Assembly (NCBI GenBank): GCA_024698705.1
Contig: JAILQX010000018.1
Coordinates: 1-64,000, forward strand
Direction: 5' to 3'
DNA: 64,000 nucleotides
From: Lachnospiraceae bacterium
Lineage (GTDB): Bacteria > Bacillota > Clostridia > Lachnospirales > Lachnospiraceae
Shown one piece after another: positions 37,710 through 48,260 of this stretch (position 1 is the stretch's first letter; each line of letters starts with the position of its first letter). Both the position numbers and the translations under genes were made by a program. The notes beneath the pieces were generated by a model that worked only from the letters and a program-made list of their open reading frames with translations, ran no database searches and had not been told where the DNA came from.

Positions 37710-38654
37710 TCATTCATTCCCTTTATCGGTTTCATCTATCACTTCTTCGATCAAAAACGGCGGTCTGTTACTGCTGGCATCAAGTGCTCTCCAGACATAT
37801 TCCCCCAGCATTCCAAGCATCAGCATCATGATTCCGGTAGCAAAAAGCATAACTGTCATAAGTGAGGCCCATCCGACGGTTCTTACACCGGTCGTGACAA
37901 TCTCAACTATACACATGATAATACCGATCACTGATGCTATAAAGAATATGACCCCCATCACAGACATGAGTCTCACCGGGAAATAAGAGAAGCTCATGAC
38001 CGAATCAATGATCAGTTTTATCCTTTTAGCCATAGTCCAGCGGCCCTTGCCTTTTTCCCTGGCTTTACGACTGAAATAAATCTTCTCGGATTTAAAACCA
38101 ACCCACAGAACCTGCAAAGTAAGCGCAGAATTCTTCTCATCAAGCATCTTAAGAACTTCTATTACCTTACGGTCCAAGAGATAACAGTCAAATCCCCCTT
38201 CCGGCATATTGGGATTGACGATCTTTCTCATGAGCTTATAGTACAATTTCGCACAGAACTGATAAAGTTTGCCTTCCTCCCTGTCTTTTCTGACAGCCAG
38301 CACAACCTTATTGCCGTTCTCCCAGCTCTCATACATCCTGAGGATCAGTTCGGATTCTTCCTGCATATCTGCCTGCTTGGTAACCGCACAATCTCCTGTA
38401 CAGACATTTAAACCCGCAAGTATGGCAGCATGTTCTCCGAAATTTCTCGAAAGATGAACACATTTGACGTGTCCCGGATCCAGCTTCTGTATGTCCTGCA
38501 TTATCTGCCGGGAACTGTCTCCCGACCCGTCATCAACCATGACGATCTCATAATCCTCCAGTTTAGGCAAAACCTTTCCCTTCAGATCATTATACAGATC
38601 CATCAATGTATCTTCACTATAATAAACCGGTATGATAATCGATAATTTATTCAT
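37710..38654 (-). CDS. GT2 glycosyltransferase, polyprenyl-phosphate sugar synthase (ArnC-like)
   Basis: A 314-residue GT2 of the ArnC/DPM type. LSIIIPVYYSEDTLMDLYNDL and VMVDDGSGD are followed by QADMQEE in place of the usual DADLQ-type motif, then two C-terminal transmembrane helices (about 230-255 and 265-290). It loads one sugar onto undecaprenyl phosphate. It starts directly after the stop codon of the membrane protein at 38655, forming a pair. Confidence 0.87.
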   Translation of the reverse strand: MNKLSIIIPVYYSEDTLMDLYNDLKGKVLPKLEDYEIVMVDDGSGDSSRQIMQDIQKLDPGHVKCVHLSRNFGEHAAILAGLNVCTGDCAVTKQADMQEESELILRMYESWENGNKVVLAVRKDREEGKLYQFCAKLYYKLMRKIVNPNMPEGGFDCYLLDRKVIEVLKMLDEKNSALTLQVLWVGFKSEKIYFSRKAREKGKGRWTMAKRIKLIIDSVMSFSYFPVRLMSVMGVIFFIASVIGIIMCIVEIVTTGVRTVGWASLMTVMLFATGIMMLMLGMLGEYVWRALDASSNRPPFLIEEVIDETDKGNE

Positions 38655-40112
38655 TTACTGATCCACTCTTTCCAATCGGATGGAATTATATCCATAATAA
38701 ATTGATGCTGCTGTATTTACCCATTTTGTAGGATCTTCCTCAAACATACATCTGTCGATCATACATTCCTTATCCAGGTATTCTCCATCAACATATATTA
38801 CCACATCTCCGCCTTTTGCATCTTCCACCTGATGCAGAACGTCTCTCCAATAATCAGAGTAATCTTTTACCTCACCGCTTAACAGTCCTTTCCAGCACTG
38901 AAGAGAAGGTATTTCTGAAATCTCTACCTTGTCTATGGCAACGGTCGTGATCATAAATACTATAAATATCGTACAAAGCATAATATGAGTGCCGGACAGC
39001 CTTACATCTGTTCCCAGCAGCCAATTTACCAAACTGCATAAGAACAGCACACTCCACATAACTATCAGAATATCCATTATCTCATAGCCTCTTGAAGCCA
39101 TGTCCGCTTCCCCGTAGCCATAACAGACAGGGAATGATGAGCCTACTATGCAAGCAGCTCCGGCCAGAAATACTATTACAGGGTTCAATGCTTTACTGTT
39201 CTTTTTGCTCTTGATAACAAAGAACATCGCCAAAAAGAATACCAACAGGACATACGGCAGATATGTTTCGGTACACAGCCTCTTTATCTCATTGTATACA
39301 CATACAACTGTGTAAATCACTCCCTTTACCAACGGTATGGATTCGTAATTTCCCTTGCGTACTTTGTGGCCGGGAGCACATACATTTACTAACGTCGAAA
39401 TAAATATCGCTCCAAACAATATTGCCGCTTTGATCCATTCTCTTTTTGTATAGATAACCCATACCAGGAACAGGAGAATCACGAAACATAGTATGGCTGA
39501 TACATGCAAAGTACCGCCTGCACCGATCATCTCAAAAAGGCACGCCACTGCCATCAGCGATATGGTTTTCCATTTTTTCTCAGGCTTATGATCTATGAGC
39601 TTCCATGTAATAAACATACCAAAAAGCCCAAGCATAAACTGAATGGTATAGTACATATAGCCTGTAAACCAGCCGAGAGTCTCACGCATGAATCTGCAGT
39701 TCATGCACATTATAAGAACTATAACAGACACAAGCTGCCTGTTACGTTTTTCGATATCAAAGAACGACAGACAACGATAGATAATATAAGGCCATCCGAC
39801 TATAAACCCTGCAAATGTCAGTATGTTCATGATATATATCGTGTAATCTGTATTACCGATCACAAGTGGGTTAAACAGGGTGTACAGAAAAATTCCCGAA
39901 TAATTGCCTTCCCACACCATATAATTATGTGCCACACTTTTACATACCGCAGAGAACGAATATCCTCCTTCAACAGCAATGGCATATGCTGCCGCAAACT
40001 CATCATTTCGAGGTAGTGTATAGAATATTACTCCCATATATGGAAGTATCGCACCTGTAAAGAGCAATATGATCACCAATATGTATAAACGGTTTCTAGT
40101 TTTATCAGTCAT
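38655..40112 (-). CDS. DUF6056-like multi-spanning membrane protein
   Basis: A 485-residue protein with about 10-12 transmembrane helices. The features NDEF after the first helix and NVCAPGHKVRKGN (APG motif, about residues 240-252) match DUF6056-type membrane proteins found next to GT2 genes, thought to be GT-C-type transferases (inference). The C-terminal region (about 420-485) is extracellular. It is directly adjacent to the ArnC-like GT2. Confidence 0.72.
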   Translation of the reverse strand: MTDKTRNRLYILVIILLFTGAILPYMGVIFYTLPRNDEFAAAYAIAVEGGYSFSAVCKSVAHNYMVWEGNYSGIFLYTLFNPLVIGNTDYTIYIMNILTFAGFIVGWPYIIYRCLSFFDIEKRNRQLVSVIVLIMCMNCRFMRETLGWFTGYMYYTIQFMLGLFGMFITWKLIDHKPEKKWKTISLMAVACLFEMIGAGGTLHVSAILCFVILLFLVWVIYTKREWIKAAILFGAIFISTLVNVCAPGHKVRKGNYESIPLVKGVIYTVVCVYNEIKRLCTETYLPYVLLVFFLAMFFVIKSKKNSKALNPVIVFLAGAACIVGSSFPVCYGYGEADMASRGYEIMDILIVMWSVLFLCSLVNWLLGTDVRLSGTHIMLCTIFIVFMITTVAIDKVEISEIPSLQCWKGLLSGEVKDYSDYWRDVLHQVEDAKGGDVVIYVDGEYLDKECMIDRCMFEEDPTKWVNTAASIYYGYNSIRLERVDQ

Positions 40113-40137
40113 GTGTAACGGTTCTCCAATTCACATT

Positions 40138-41346
40138 CTAATTAGTCGCACCATTTTTTGCCTGCCTTACGCGATTCCACAGTAAATCTGCGATCAAAAT
40201 AATGATCAGCGCATACAAGCAGAAATAATTGGTTATAAAGGTAGCCGTAGGTATATTTATCCTTATAATGGGATATGCCGTAAATATCAAAGCTATCAGA
40301 CACATATACGCGTAATCGCTTTTACAGGGTGTTTGTTTATCCTTTATAAAACTCAAAAGAGGAACAAACAGATATATAAGTGTATACGGATAAGATCTGT
40401 TAACGTATATCACCATTAAACTATACAACAGAAACTCTGTTTTCCAGTTCTTTTTACATACAAAAAACAGAATGCCAACCACTATCAGATATATATTGGC
40501 AACTATATTTCCCAACACATATCCTTTTCTCAGCTCCATTCCGAGCAATGACCCGACTTCTATGCATACTCCTATGATCGTTTCGGGCCTGGGTTCCATA
40601 TATCCGCCGGCAAAAGTTATGCTTGTTGCGTCCAGATATTCCCTGAAAGCATCAATTCCACCCAGAAAACAATATGGTAAAAAGAATAAAACAATTCCGT
40701 ATATAAGCAATCTTACTGCTTCTTTGTATCTTTTTTCTTTTAGATACAGCAAGCCAACCACCGCCGGGGTAAGTTTAAAAGATGCAGCTATAGCTATTAT
40801 GATAAGCGCAAGTTCTTTTTTTACCTTACTGTCCGAATCACGCCATGCCATGGCTATCAAGAGCATAACAAAGGTATACAGTACAGCATTTTGCTGCTCA
40901 ACAGCCGCAAACGCAAAAGGCTCGGAAACCAGCAATATAAATATTATCACATATCTGATACGATCCGATCTATCTGTCAAAAGCTTATTGACACTGTAAG
41001 TGATCATCAGTATGCACAGTGTAAGAATGATCATAACAAACAGATAACGCCAATGATCCACTCCGCTGTATGGTATTGTACTTGGAGTTATCCTTACCAG
41101 GCATCTGTAAAAAAGATATGGTAACCCCGGATAAACTACGCCATAATTCCATGCATAAAACGACACAGAAGCATTGGTAAAATATGTATCAAAATCCGCC
41201 AGCAAATTGCTTCTGCCTGACCATATGATCTCTTTTAAGAATTGTCCGTCACTGATAAACAATGCGATAAACACAGCAAAGATATTGACCAATGCAACCA
41301 ATATAAAAATTTTATATGATTCAAAATCTGTTTGTTTTATCTTCAT
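40138..41346 (-). CDS. GT87-like (DUF2029) mannosyltransferase-type membrane protein
   Basis: A 402-residue integral membrane protein with about 9-11 helices. The segment AIAASFKLTPAVVGLLYLKEKR (about residues 185-207) resembles the GT87/DUF2029 family, which includes polyprenyl-phosphate mannose-dependent mannosyltransferases. It overlaps the upstream GT2 gene by 4 bases (ATGA), so both are translationally coupled and probably form a module. Confidence 0.78.
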   Translation of the reverse strand: MKIKQTDFESYKIFILVALVNIFAVFIALFISDGQFLKEIIWSGRSNLLADFDTYFTNASVSFYAWNYGVVYPGLPYLFYRCLVRITPSTIPYSGVDHWRYLFVMIILTLCILMITYSVNKLLTDRSDRIRYVIIFILLVSEPFAFAAVEQQNAVLYTFVMLLIAMAWRDSDSKVKKELALIIIAIAASFKLTPAVVGLLYLKEKRYKEAVRLLIYGIVLFFLPYCFLGGIDAFREYLDATSITFAGGYMEPRPETIIGVCIEVGSLLGMELRKGYVLGNIVANIYLIVVGILFFVCKKNWKTEFLLYSLMVIYVNRSYPYTLIYLFVPLLSFIKDKQTPCKSDYAYMCLIALIFTAYPIIRINIPTATFITNYFCLYALIIILIADLLWNRVRQAKNGATN

Positions 41347-42296
41347 TTTTTCTTTTGTTTATCAAAGTTTATTCTTTCTTCCTCAATAACAAGCGGTCTG
41401 TTCATTATCCTTTGATTCATGCTCAGGATATACTCTCCTATCAATCCTATAAAGATAAGTTGTACCGCTCCCAGGAAAAACAGTCCGATCGCTATAGATG
41501 CCATACCCATATCATAATCATTCCAGTTGATCAGCTTTATGATAAAGTAAAACAATCCGATGATCAGGCTGACCCCGGCTACACCAAATCCAAGAAAAGT
41601 TGCCAATCTCAATCCAACTTTTGTATAAGATGTAAAACTGAGCATTGCCGCGTCATATAATTTATAAAAATTATTGCTTGTTTTACCTGCACGCCTTTTC
41701 TGCTGTTCATACGGAATACTGGTACGCTTCCATCCAAGTTCGGCAACTATTCCTCTCAGAAAGGGGGTCGGATCTTTAAGTTCCTTAAGAACTTCTATAA
41801 ATTCTCTGTCATATAATCCAAATCCGGTAAAATGTTCAATCTGTTCAATCTCAGACATGCGTTTGATCATCTTGTAATACATTGATCGTAACGCATACAT
41901 AAGTTTGTTCTCTTTGCTGGTCGTTTTCTGTCCGATAACTATCTTATATCCTTTTTCCCATTTTTGGACAAATTCAGCGATAAGCTCGATCGGATCCTGA
42001 AAATCTGCGCACAGCAATACCACACAATCTCCGGTGGTCTGCTGCAATCCATAGTAAGGAGAGTTAAACTGCCCAAAGTTTTTCGCATTGAAGATCGCTT
42101 TAACATCCTCATTTTGTGCACAGATATTGCGGATTATACTTCTTGTATTATCCTTTGAATCATTATCTATGAATACTAGTTCGTATTTGTACTCAGGTAG
42201 TTTTTCCTTAAAAAGAGCATCCACCGTCTTATATAACAGTTCCACATTTTCTTCTTCATTATAGGTCGGCACCAATATGCTAACAACTTTTCCCAT
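41343..42296 (-). CDS. GT2 glycosyltransferase, polyprenyl-phosphate sugar synthase type
   Basis: A 317-residue GT2. VVSILVPTYNEEENVELLY is followed by LLCADFQDPIELI (DXD-like, about residues 95-107), and two C-terminal transmembrane helices. A close paralog is 50913-51860: both share IEHFTGFGLYD, RRAGKT and NNFY. Coupled to the GT87-like protein downstream by a 4-base overlap. Confidence 0.86.
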   Translation of the reverse strand: MGKVVSILVPTYNEEENVELLYKTVDALFKEKLPEYKYELVFIDNDSKDNTRSIIRNICAQNEDVKAIFNAKNFGQFNSPYYGLQQTTGDCVVLLCADFQDPIELIAEFVQKWEKGYKIVIGQKTTSKENKLMYALRSMYYKMIKRMSEIEQIEHFTGFGLYDREFIEVLKELKDPTPFLRGIVAELGWKRTSIPYEQQKRRAGKTSNNFYKLYDAAMLSFTSYTKVGLRLATFLGFGVAGVSLIIGLFYFIIKLINWNDYDMGMASIAIGLFFLGAVQLIFIGLIGEYILSMNQRIMNRPLVIEEERINFDKQKKK

Positions 42297-42325
42297 AGCC
42301 CAATTACCTCATTTAACCGTTAATA

Positions 42326-44296
42326 TCATTTATGCTTTATGATATCTCTCGTCACCGTCCAGCCCCTGTAACTGTAATCCTTTGAATCTACAAGCGAATA
42401 CTCATCAGGTATATTATAATCGCTTATTCCTTTTATGTATATCACACTGATCATACCTGCATGTCGGATATCATTCAATCCTTCCCCGGATGCCATATGA
42501 TATATATCTATCTTCTCTACATTTTCGTTACCAATAAGTTCATCAGTAAATGACAACCTTCGTTCATTCTTACTGTCCCAATATAATGTATCTGTATCTA
42601 TAAATTTATCATTCATAAATTTCAGTGACATACCATCATTGGAGTATATTGAACCACCGGATACAGAGATAACTATATCAGTATCTTCTTTTATCGCTTC
42701 ATTTAGTGCCATATCCAATGCCTTCTCACACCATAACATCTGCTTGTTATATATACTGGCATCTCCCGTTTTCAACGTGCTTGTAGTATAAAGCCTTGCA
42801 TCTCCAACATAATTGGAATCAAACATCAGATATGACACAGGATCGATTGATACAAAGCAGGACAATAAACTCAAGCCACCCATTAAGATCATTGAAACAT
42901 TTACTGCTCTTTTGATCTTATCTTCTTTTAAAGACAGAAGAATGCCTACAGCCATAACTATATTCATGCTGACAAAACTGTCTATGTATCTGGGGTGATT
43001 TGCCGTTACGAATATACAGTTAAAGAAGAGAAGACATATGTTACTTGTCAACATTGGCAAAAGCCATTGCAAACTGTTTTTCAGTTTTCCGATAAACGCC
43101 AATGCAATTATTCCACTTACAATTACAATAAACCAAACCCAGTTGAAGTTCAAAACAAAAAATACTTTAAGTTTATCAGCAATATACTTAAAGTCGATGA
43201 AAACTCCGTTGTTTCCTCCATTCCATTGGCCCATATACTTAAAAATTGCAAACCACAGTATAATCGGAATAAGCATAAAGTAGTAGTGTTTGCTCTTTAA
43301 GATACACAGAATCTTGGTTTTCACTGTCCCCTGTCTTTTGACTAAATCATATAAGACAAGTCCCAACGCCATGCCGCAATACGCTATTACCGCCGGTTCT
43401 TTTGAAAAACAGAATGCACATCCGACAAAGACCGTAAGTGCCCAATATTCTTTAAATACACACCAAAGCAAGATCGGTGCAATGCAAACAGTAGCATAAT
43501 CTATACTGTAATAATTTACCATTCCAAGTAAGTACGGAGAGAAAGCGTAGCACATACTTGCAATGACATATGTTCCTGTCCTCTTTCCGGGGACGGTCGT
43601 TTCTATCAGTTTGTTGAATGCCACTATACTGATCAGAAGCAATACAATGTTGGCTGTTGCCATTCCATATCCTGTATTGCCTATCAGAGATGCCCACAAG
43701 CGATACCACGCACCACTGAACAATGATATATGCCCATACATAGCGACGCTGCTTAAGGATGATAAATGCGCTTCATGAGCCGTAACGTGATAATATTGCA
43801 ATCCATCCCATTTGAACTGATACATATTGCTGTCATAAGATAATATCACTGTCATGAAAAGAAGCAAAACCAACCACTTCTTTTCACGCCATAGATCCAA
43901 AAGAATCGTGTTATATGATCCATTATCTTTGATGACGCTACCAATCAGATAGATAAGGTATAACAACGTAACAGCGTAAAGATATATCCTGTATTTCTCA
44001 TCAAATTCCTTATGTATAACACTCACAAGCATTACACAAAATATAAATGCAAATCCTTCAAATATACGAAATTCACCTTCAGATTGAGGATACAGCCGCT
44101 TCAATTGATGCTTGGTGTAAGCATAAACGGGAAGCAGCAAAACAACCCCGATAAGAGCCAGACACATAAAAACATCAGATATATACGAGATCGTAGAAAG
44201 CCCCCACAACAAAAAGCCTGTCGGAACAAGTCCCCAGGCCAATAATAAAACAAATATATTTGATTTGTTGTTTTCTATACTATAAAAGTTATTCAT
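42326..44296 (-). CDS. Large multi-spanning membrane protein, GT-C-like
   Basis: A 656-residue protein with about 12-13 transmembrane helices and an extracellular C-terminal domain (about 500-656). The region FKWDGLQYYHVTAHEAHL after the fourth or fifth helix holds acidic and His residues as in GT-C transferases (inference). The start ATG at 44296 has a weak GGTAAG site in the end of the preceding gene. Neighbours are an acyltransferase-3 protein and a GT2. No characterised homolog is recognised. Confidence 0.7.
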   Translation of the reverse strand: MNNFYSIENNKSNIFVLLLAWGLVPTGFLLWGLSTISYISDVFMCLALIGVVLLLPVYAYTKHQLKRLYPQSEGEFRIFEGFAFIFCVMLVSVIHKEFDEKYRIYLYAVTLLYLIYLIGSVIKDNGSYNTILLDLWREKKWLVLLLFMTVILSYDSNMYQFKWDGLQYYHVTAHEAHLSSLSSVAMYGHISLFSGAWYRLWASLIGNTGYGMATANIVLLLISIVAFNKLIETTVPGKRTGTYVIASMCYAFSPYLLGMVNYYSIDYATVCIAPILLWCVFKEYWALTVFVGCAFCFSKEPAVIAYCGMALGLVLYDLVKRQGTVKTKILCILKSKHYYFMLIPIILWFAIFKYMGQWNGGNNGVFIDFKYIADKLKVFFVLNFNWVWFIVIVSGIIALAFIGKLKNSLQWLLPMLTSNICLLFFNCIFVTANHPRYIDSFVSMNIVMAVGILLSLKEDKIKRAVNVSMILMGGLSLLSCFVSIDPVSYLMFDSNYVGDARLYTTSTLKTGDASIYNKQMLWCEKALDMALNEAIKEDTDIVISVSGGSIYSNDGMSLKFMNDKFIDTDTLYWDSKNERRLSFTDELIGNENVEKIDIYHMASGEGLNDIRHAGMISVIYIKGISDYNIPDEYSLVDSKDYSYRGWTVTRDIIKHK

Positions 44297-44304
44297 ACAG
44301 TCTA

Positions 44305-45237
44305 TCAGGTTATATACTTACCTATCTTGGGTATTTTTCTTACAATGTATGTCATAACAAATGCACAGATCACCACAAAAAAGAATTTCAACTCAGCGGA
44401 TCGTACATTAAACACTCGCTTAAAAAACGTAATAAACATATCGTGCATCAGGTACATTCCAAATGTGCACTCCGATATCGTATAAACTGCTTTTCTCAGC
44501 TTTGTATTCGTAACTTGCACATAATGGTAAAGCCAATAGAAAACAGCAATCACACACATATAGTCTCTAAGCAAAGTACCTATGCCCAAAAGTATCATGA
44601 TCAATCCGACTATTCCGCCCGCAATAATGCCTATTTCATATTTTCTTGACAGTTTATTCTGAGAAAGAAAGCTTCCTGTCAGAAAGCAAAGCGGATAATA
44701 AAAAACTCCAAGATTGATGATTCCTGTTTCATATTCACTCCAATGAAACCATTTCAATTCTTGGACAGAGGGAATTATGACAGAAAAAAGTATAAGTACC
44801 AATACAATATACTTTAAATACTCGGAACGATTGATCAATCTGTATGCCGGCAAAAGAAGATAAAGCCCCCATATCATAAACAGAAACCACATATGATATT
44901 TTCCTGATACCAGATCGATAAATGTATCTTTATAAGTGATCGGTATTCCGTCTACATTCTTTTCACAGAGATTTATCACAGTATATAATATAGACCACAC
45001 AGCAAATACAATCGGTATTCTTATAACCCTTTTATGTATAAACTGAGCAAAGGTTTCATCTTTGTTAAGCAACAACGAACCGCTGATCAAAACAAACAAT
45101 GATACTGACCAGGGTGACACAAATCTGACCCATATCGGCATTGTATGTATACTGATGACACCAAGGCAGGCTATTATCCTTAATATATCTAGAGAAAGTA
45201 TTCTGTTATTATTATTTTCAATCCCATCCATAATCAT
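44305..45237 (-). CDS. Acyltransferase-3 family membrane protein (O-acetyltransferase-like)
   Basis: A 310-residue protein with about 9-10 transmembrane helices. The pattern LDILRIIACLGVISIHTMP places the conserved His in helix 1, and WFLFMIWGLYLLLPAYRL is typical of WecH/OafA-like acyltransferases. It probably acetylates a sugar of the surface glycan. It lies between two GT-C-like proteins in the same operon. The ATG at 45237 lacks a strong ribosome binding site; another in-frame ATG lies two codons on. Confidence 0.83.
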   Translation of the reverse strand: MIMDGIENNNNRILSLDILRIIACLGVISIHTMPIWVRFVSPWSVSLFVLISGSLLLNKDETFAQFIHKRVIRIPIVFAVWSILYTVINLCEKNVDGIPITYKDTFIDLVSGKYHMWFLFMIWGLYLLLPAYRLINRSEYLKYIVLVLILFSVIIPSVQELKWFHWSEYETGIINLGVFYYPLCFLTGSFLSQNKLSRKYEIGIIAGGIVGLIMILLGIGTLLRDYMCVIAVFYWLYHYVQVTNTKLRKAVYTISECTFGMYLMHDMFITFFKRVFNVRSAELKFFFVVICAFVMTYIVRKIPKIGKYIT

Positions 45238-45243
45238 TGTATA

Positions 45244-47202
45244 TTAATCTACTATACAATTTCTCGTCATATAATAACATTCAAAGTTATTACCTGTAAA
45301 CGTATTAGAAATCGTATATTCCGCAAGCATTTCATGTACTCTATCATCATAATTATAGAGTTCAGATGTTACTATAACATCATCCTCGGCTGTTAACATT
45401 TCTCTTAGTTTATCATATCCGTGCCCATTTATGGTTCCTGACCAATCAGATAGTGCAATACCTGTATCCTCACCTATCATATAATACAATTCAGGAATAC
45501 CAATCCCGAATGCTATGGCACCTTCCTTTCTCCATTCCCTGAAGTCCTTTATATCTTCCTCAAGAGAAGCCTGTTCCCATACGGTCCTGTTTCTGTCATC
45601 GACTACATACCCTATAGTCATCAGATTTTCCAATGCCAGCCATGCAATGAGTAAAAACGCTATAGAAACCGTTGTTGTTTTAAATACTTTTTCCGGATTG
45701 TTAAAAATGAATTCTTTTTTTAATTCGGTTTCATAAAACGCATCTGAATATGATGCCAATATCATCACAAACTGAATATGTGCTATAGCCATACAAGACG
45801 CGGCGGGTCTGTCAATAAAATAGGTAAAAACACCTATTCCGCACATTGCTATCGACATAACTGTAAGGTGTCTTTCACGATAGTTGCGAGGTTCATTCTT
45901 ATCATGATATTTAACTAACGCAACCCCAAAACCCAAGAGCAAAAAAACAATCTGAATAAAATAACCTGAAATCGGATTTGTGATCTCAACTCTTAACAGT
46001 TTAAACATATTATAACCATCAGATGCGATTGGAAAGATAAATGTCCTTTTTCCATTCCACTCACCTCCAACCAGTATGTTGTATGCATTTACTATCAGAT
46101 AAGAAGAAATCACGCACAACATCATATACAATCCCTGAGCAAAAAAAGATGCTACCCTTTTATCTTTCTTTTCAACAAAAGATACGAAGGATAATGTCAC
46201 GAGACAGACCATCCCTGTTTCCAGATTGAAGATCACCGACAATATTCCGCATATCAGTTTTAAAGCCCAATACAATTTTTCTCTTTCCTGATGCCTGATG
46301 TGCCATGTTATCAAAGCAAGTGTTAATGCAGGGAATAAACATCTATGAGGCAGTATCTGATAGTACTGTCCTTCTCCCATAAAGCTTATTCCTATTCCCA
46401 AAATTGCCAATATCGACAGAATATAAATAGAATCATCCTTAACCATATTTATCAAGACATAAGATACGCAAATATATGTAATAAACGCAAACAACGCTAT
46501 AGTTATCGCTATTGCCTTATAATTGTTTCCCAACAGTCTCACAAAAGGGTAGTAGATCAATCCATAATGCCCATATATGCTGGCTGTCGAATCATCATAT
46601 GGGTGTAAATTCATGATATTGACTATGGAATTTGTATATGCGTGCACATGCCATAGTTTCCACGCACCACCATTTTTATATAGGTTCGGTGCATATACAA
46701 AAATCGCCCCTAAGAAAGCTGCCGCAATAGAGTATAACCATTTAATTTTTGTCGAAACAGTTATTTTTTTCTTAGTAAATGAGCCGATCAATAAGATGGC
46801 AACCAACATAAAAAGCGTAAAAGGAAGGTGTTTTGTGTGTTCACGAATAAAGCCATGCCATCCTTCAAGTCCCGCATACGAATACTCGATTTCTTTATCA
46901 TACGCCACATAAAGAAATAGTATACTTATTATCGCCAGCATGATGTAAAAAAAGCTCAATATCCTATCCGGAATATTTTTATTAACTCTAAGACTTATAC
47001 TTCTGATCACAAAGAAAGACAGAAAAGCAAAGACGATTACACAAAAATAAACCACATAATTATAGTTTAGACCGAGTACTTTTCCATCTTCATTCCATGG
47101 CAGAACCTGAGCCACTTTAAATGTCAGGAAAACGATTATAGCTACACAATATAACACATAACCTTTTATATCGGTTTTAGTATTCTCCGAATCAGAATTC
47201 AT
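45244..47202 (-). CDS. Large multi-spanning membrane protein, GT-C-like
   Basis: A 652-residue protein with about 14 transmembrane helices, periplasmic loops and an extracellular C-terminal domain (about 545-652). It shows HVHAYTNSIVNIMNLHPYDDS and a YGHYGLIYYPFVRLLG motif near residues 190-230, features shared with GT-C-like proteins that act on lipid-linked sugars. Overlaps the preceding acyltransferase gene by 4 bases (ATGA). The specific activity is unknown. Confidence 0.7.
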   Translation of the reverse strand: MNSDSENTKTDIKGYVLYCVAIIVFLTFKVAQVLPWNEDGKVLGLNYNYVVYFCVIVFAFLSFFVIRSISLRVNKNIPDRILSFFYIMLAIISILFLYVAYDKEIEYSYAGLEGWHGFIREHTKHLPFTLFMLVAILLIGSFTKKKITVSTKIKWLYSIAAAFLGAIFVYAPNLYKNGGAWKLWHVHAYTNSIVNIMNLHPYDDSTASIYGHYGLIYYPFVRLLGNNYKAIAITIALFAFITYICVSYVLINMVKDDSIYILSILAILGIGISFMGEGQYYQILPHRCLFPALTLALITWHIRHQEREKLYWALKLICGILSVIFNLETGMVCLVTLSFVSFVEKKDKRVASFFAQGLYMMLCVISSYLIVNAYNILVGGEWNGKRTFIFPIASDGYNMFKLLRVEITNPISGYFIQIVFLLLGFGVALVKYHDKNEPRNYRERHLTVMSIAMCGIGVFTYFIDRPAASCMAIAHIQFVMILASYSDAFYETELKKEFIFNNPEKVFKTTTVSIAFLLIAWLALENLMTIGYVVDDRNRTVWEQASLEEDIKDFREWRKEGAIAFGIGIPELYYMIGEDTGIALSDWSGTINGHGYDKLREMLTAEDDVIVTSELYNYDDRVHEMLAEYTISNTFTGNNFECYYMTRNCIVD

Positions 47203-48260
47203 TGACTGATGCTCCTATATATCCTTCCTACACACTTGATCAAGATCTTTGCAGCCATATGGTATATCCATGCTACAACCATTGTAATTCCAATATAGAT
47301 CGGAACATACCACCAATGCCATTTTGTTCCGATATCTATAATTTTTCCAATGTATGCCAACACAGCAAAATGACAAAGGTACATTCCATAACTTAATTCG
47401 GATAAAACTTTAATAACTTTACATGCTGATAACTTGGCAAGTCCCGTATCAAGTGAAGACAGCAGTATTCCTATCGCAAACAGGAATACAAACACAAAGT
47501 CATAACTTCCTTCTTCCACAATCAATGCAAAAAACAGAGTTCCGAAAAAGATAAGTACTTCCATAGCGGCAATAACAGCCTGCGAAATCTTTAGAACATG
47601 CTCCTTGCACTTCTGTGATATAAGAAAAACATATATTCCTATGGTCAATCCAAGAAAAGCTCTCATAAGCGCTGTATTTAGAAATAAGCCTTCCGTATGA
47701 TAAAAATTTTCAAGTCTTCCATACTGCCTGTACATATACGACATGATCACTATTAAACTTACCGGACCGACAAATTCAAGATACAAGCTTTTATGTTTCT
47801 TATAGAGATAGTAAACCACATGTCCACCGATCAATAACGCAGACACATACCATGCCGGGTTGTTGATATACGGAAATACGTTGGTTCCTATACTTTGACA
47901 CATTATCAGTTCCGGCCAATTGGGAATAATGATCTTAAAGATATTGAGCCCTGAATTAAGCGACCTGATGATACACATAACAATAAATGCAACAAAATAC
48001 AGAGGATATAATCTCGCCACTCTTTTTTTTGTATATTGAAATGCAGACTCATCCCGATTATTCTCTGCGTGTTGCGCAAGAAGAAAACCTGATAATATAA
48101 AGAAAAATTCAACCGCTATATACCAGTGATAATGTATGTATGAATATTCAGTATAAAAAGTTGCACCCAGAACCAGGTGGAAACACATGATGACCAATGT
48201 CATCACAATTCTCCATACATCAAAACTGTTCTGTGCTTTATCGCAATTTAAATCCTTCAC
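47199..48260 (-). CDS. Acyltransferase-3 family membrane protein (O-acyltransferase)
   Basis: A 353-residue protein with about 10 transmembrane helices. Family features are FDVWRIVMTLVIMCFHLV, YIAVEFFFILSGFLLA and KKRVARLYPLYF. Probable role is O-acylation of a surface sugar. The start is GTG at 48260, within the end of the preceding gene (23-base overlap), supported by GGAG 9 bases before. The next gene overlaps by 4 bases. Confidence 0.86.
   Translation of the reverse strand: MKDLNCDKAQNSFDVWRIVMTLVIMCFHLVLGATFYTEYSYIHYHWYIAVEFFFILSGFLLAQHAENNRDESAFQYTKKRVARLYPLYFVAFIVMCIIRSLNSGLNIFKIIIPNWPELIMCQSIGTNVFPYINNPAWYVSALLIGGHVVYYLYKKHKSLYLEFVGPVSLIVIMSYMYRQYGRLENFYHTEGLFLNTALMRAFLGLTIGIYVFLISQKCKEHVLKISQAVIAAMEVLIFFGTLFFALIVEEGSYDFVFVFLFAIGILLSSLDTGLAKLSACKVIKVLSELSYGMYLCHFAVLAYIGKIIDIGTKWHWWYVPIYIGITMVVAWIYHMAAKILIKCVGRIYRSISQ

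Noticed and set aside
48238-48260. Frameshift or error between the acyltransferase and the DUF8201-like gene
   Set aside because: The overlap is explained by a GTG start with a good ribosome binding site inside the preceding gene.
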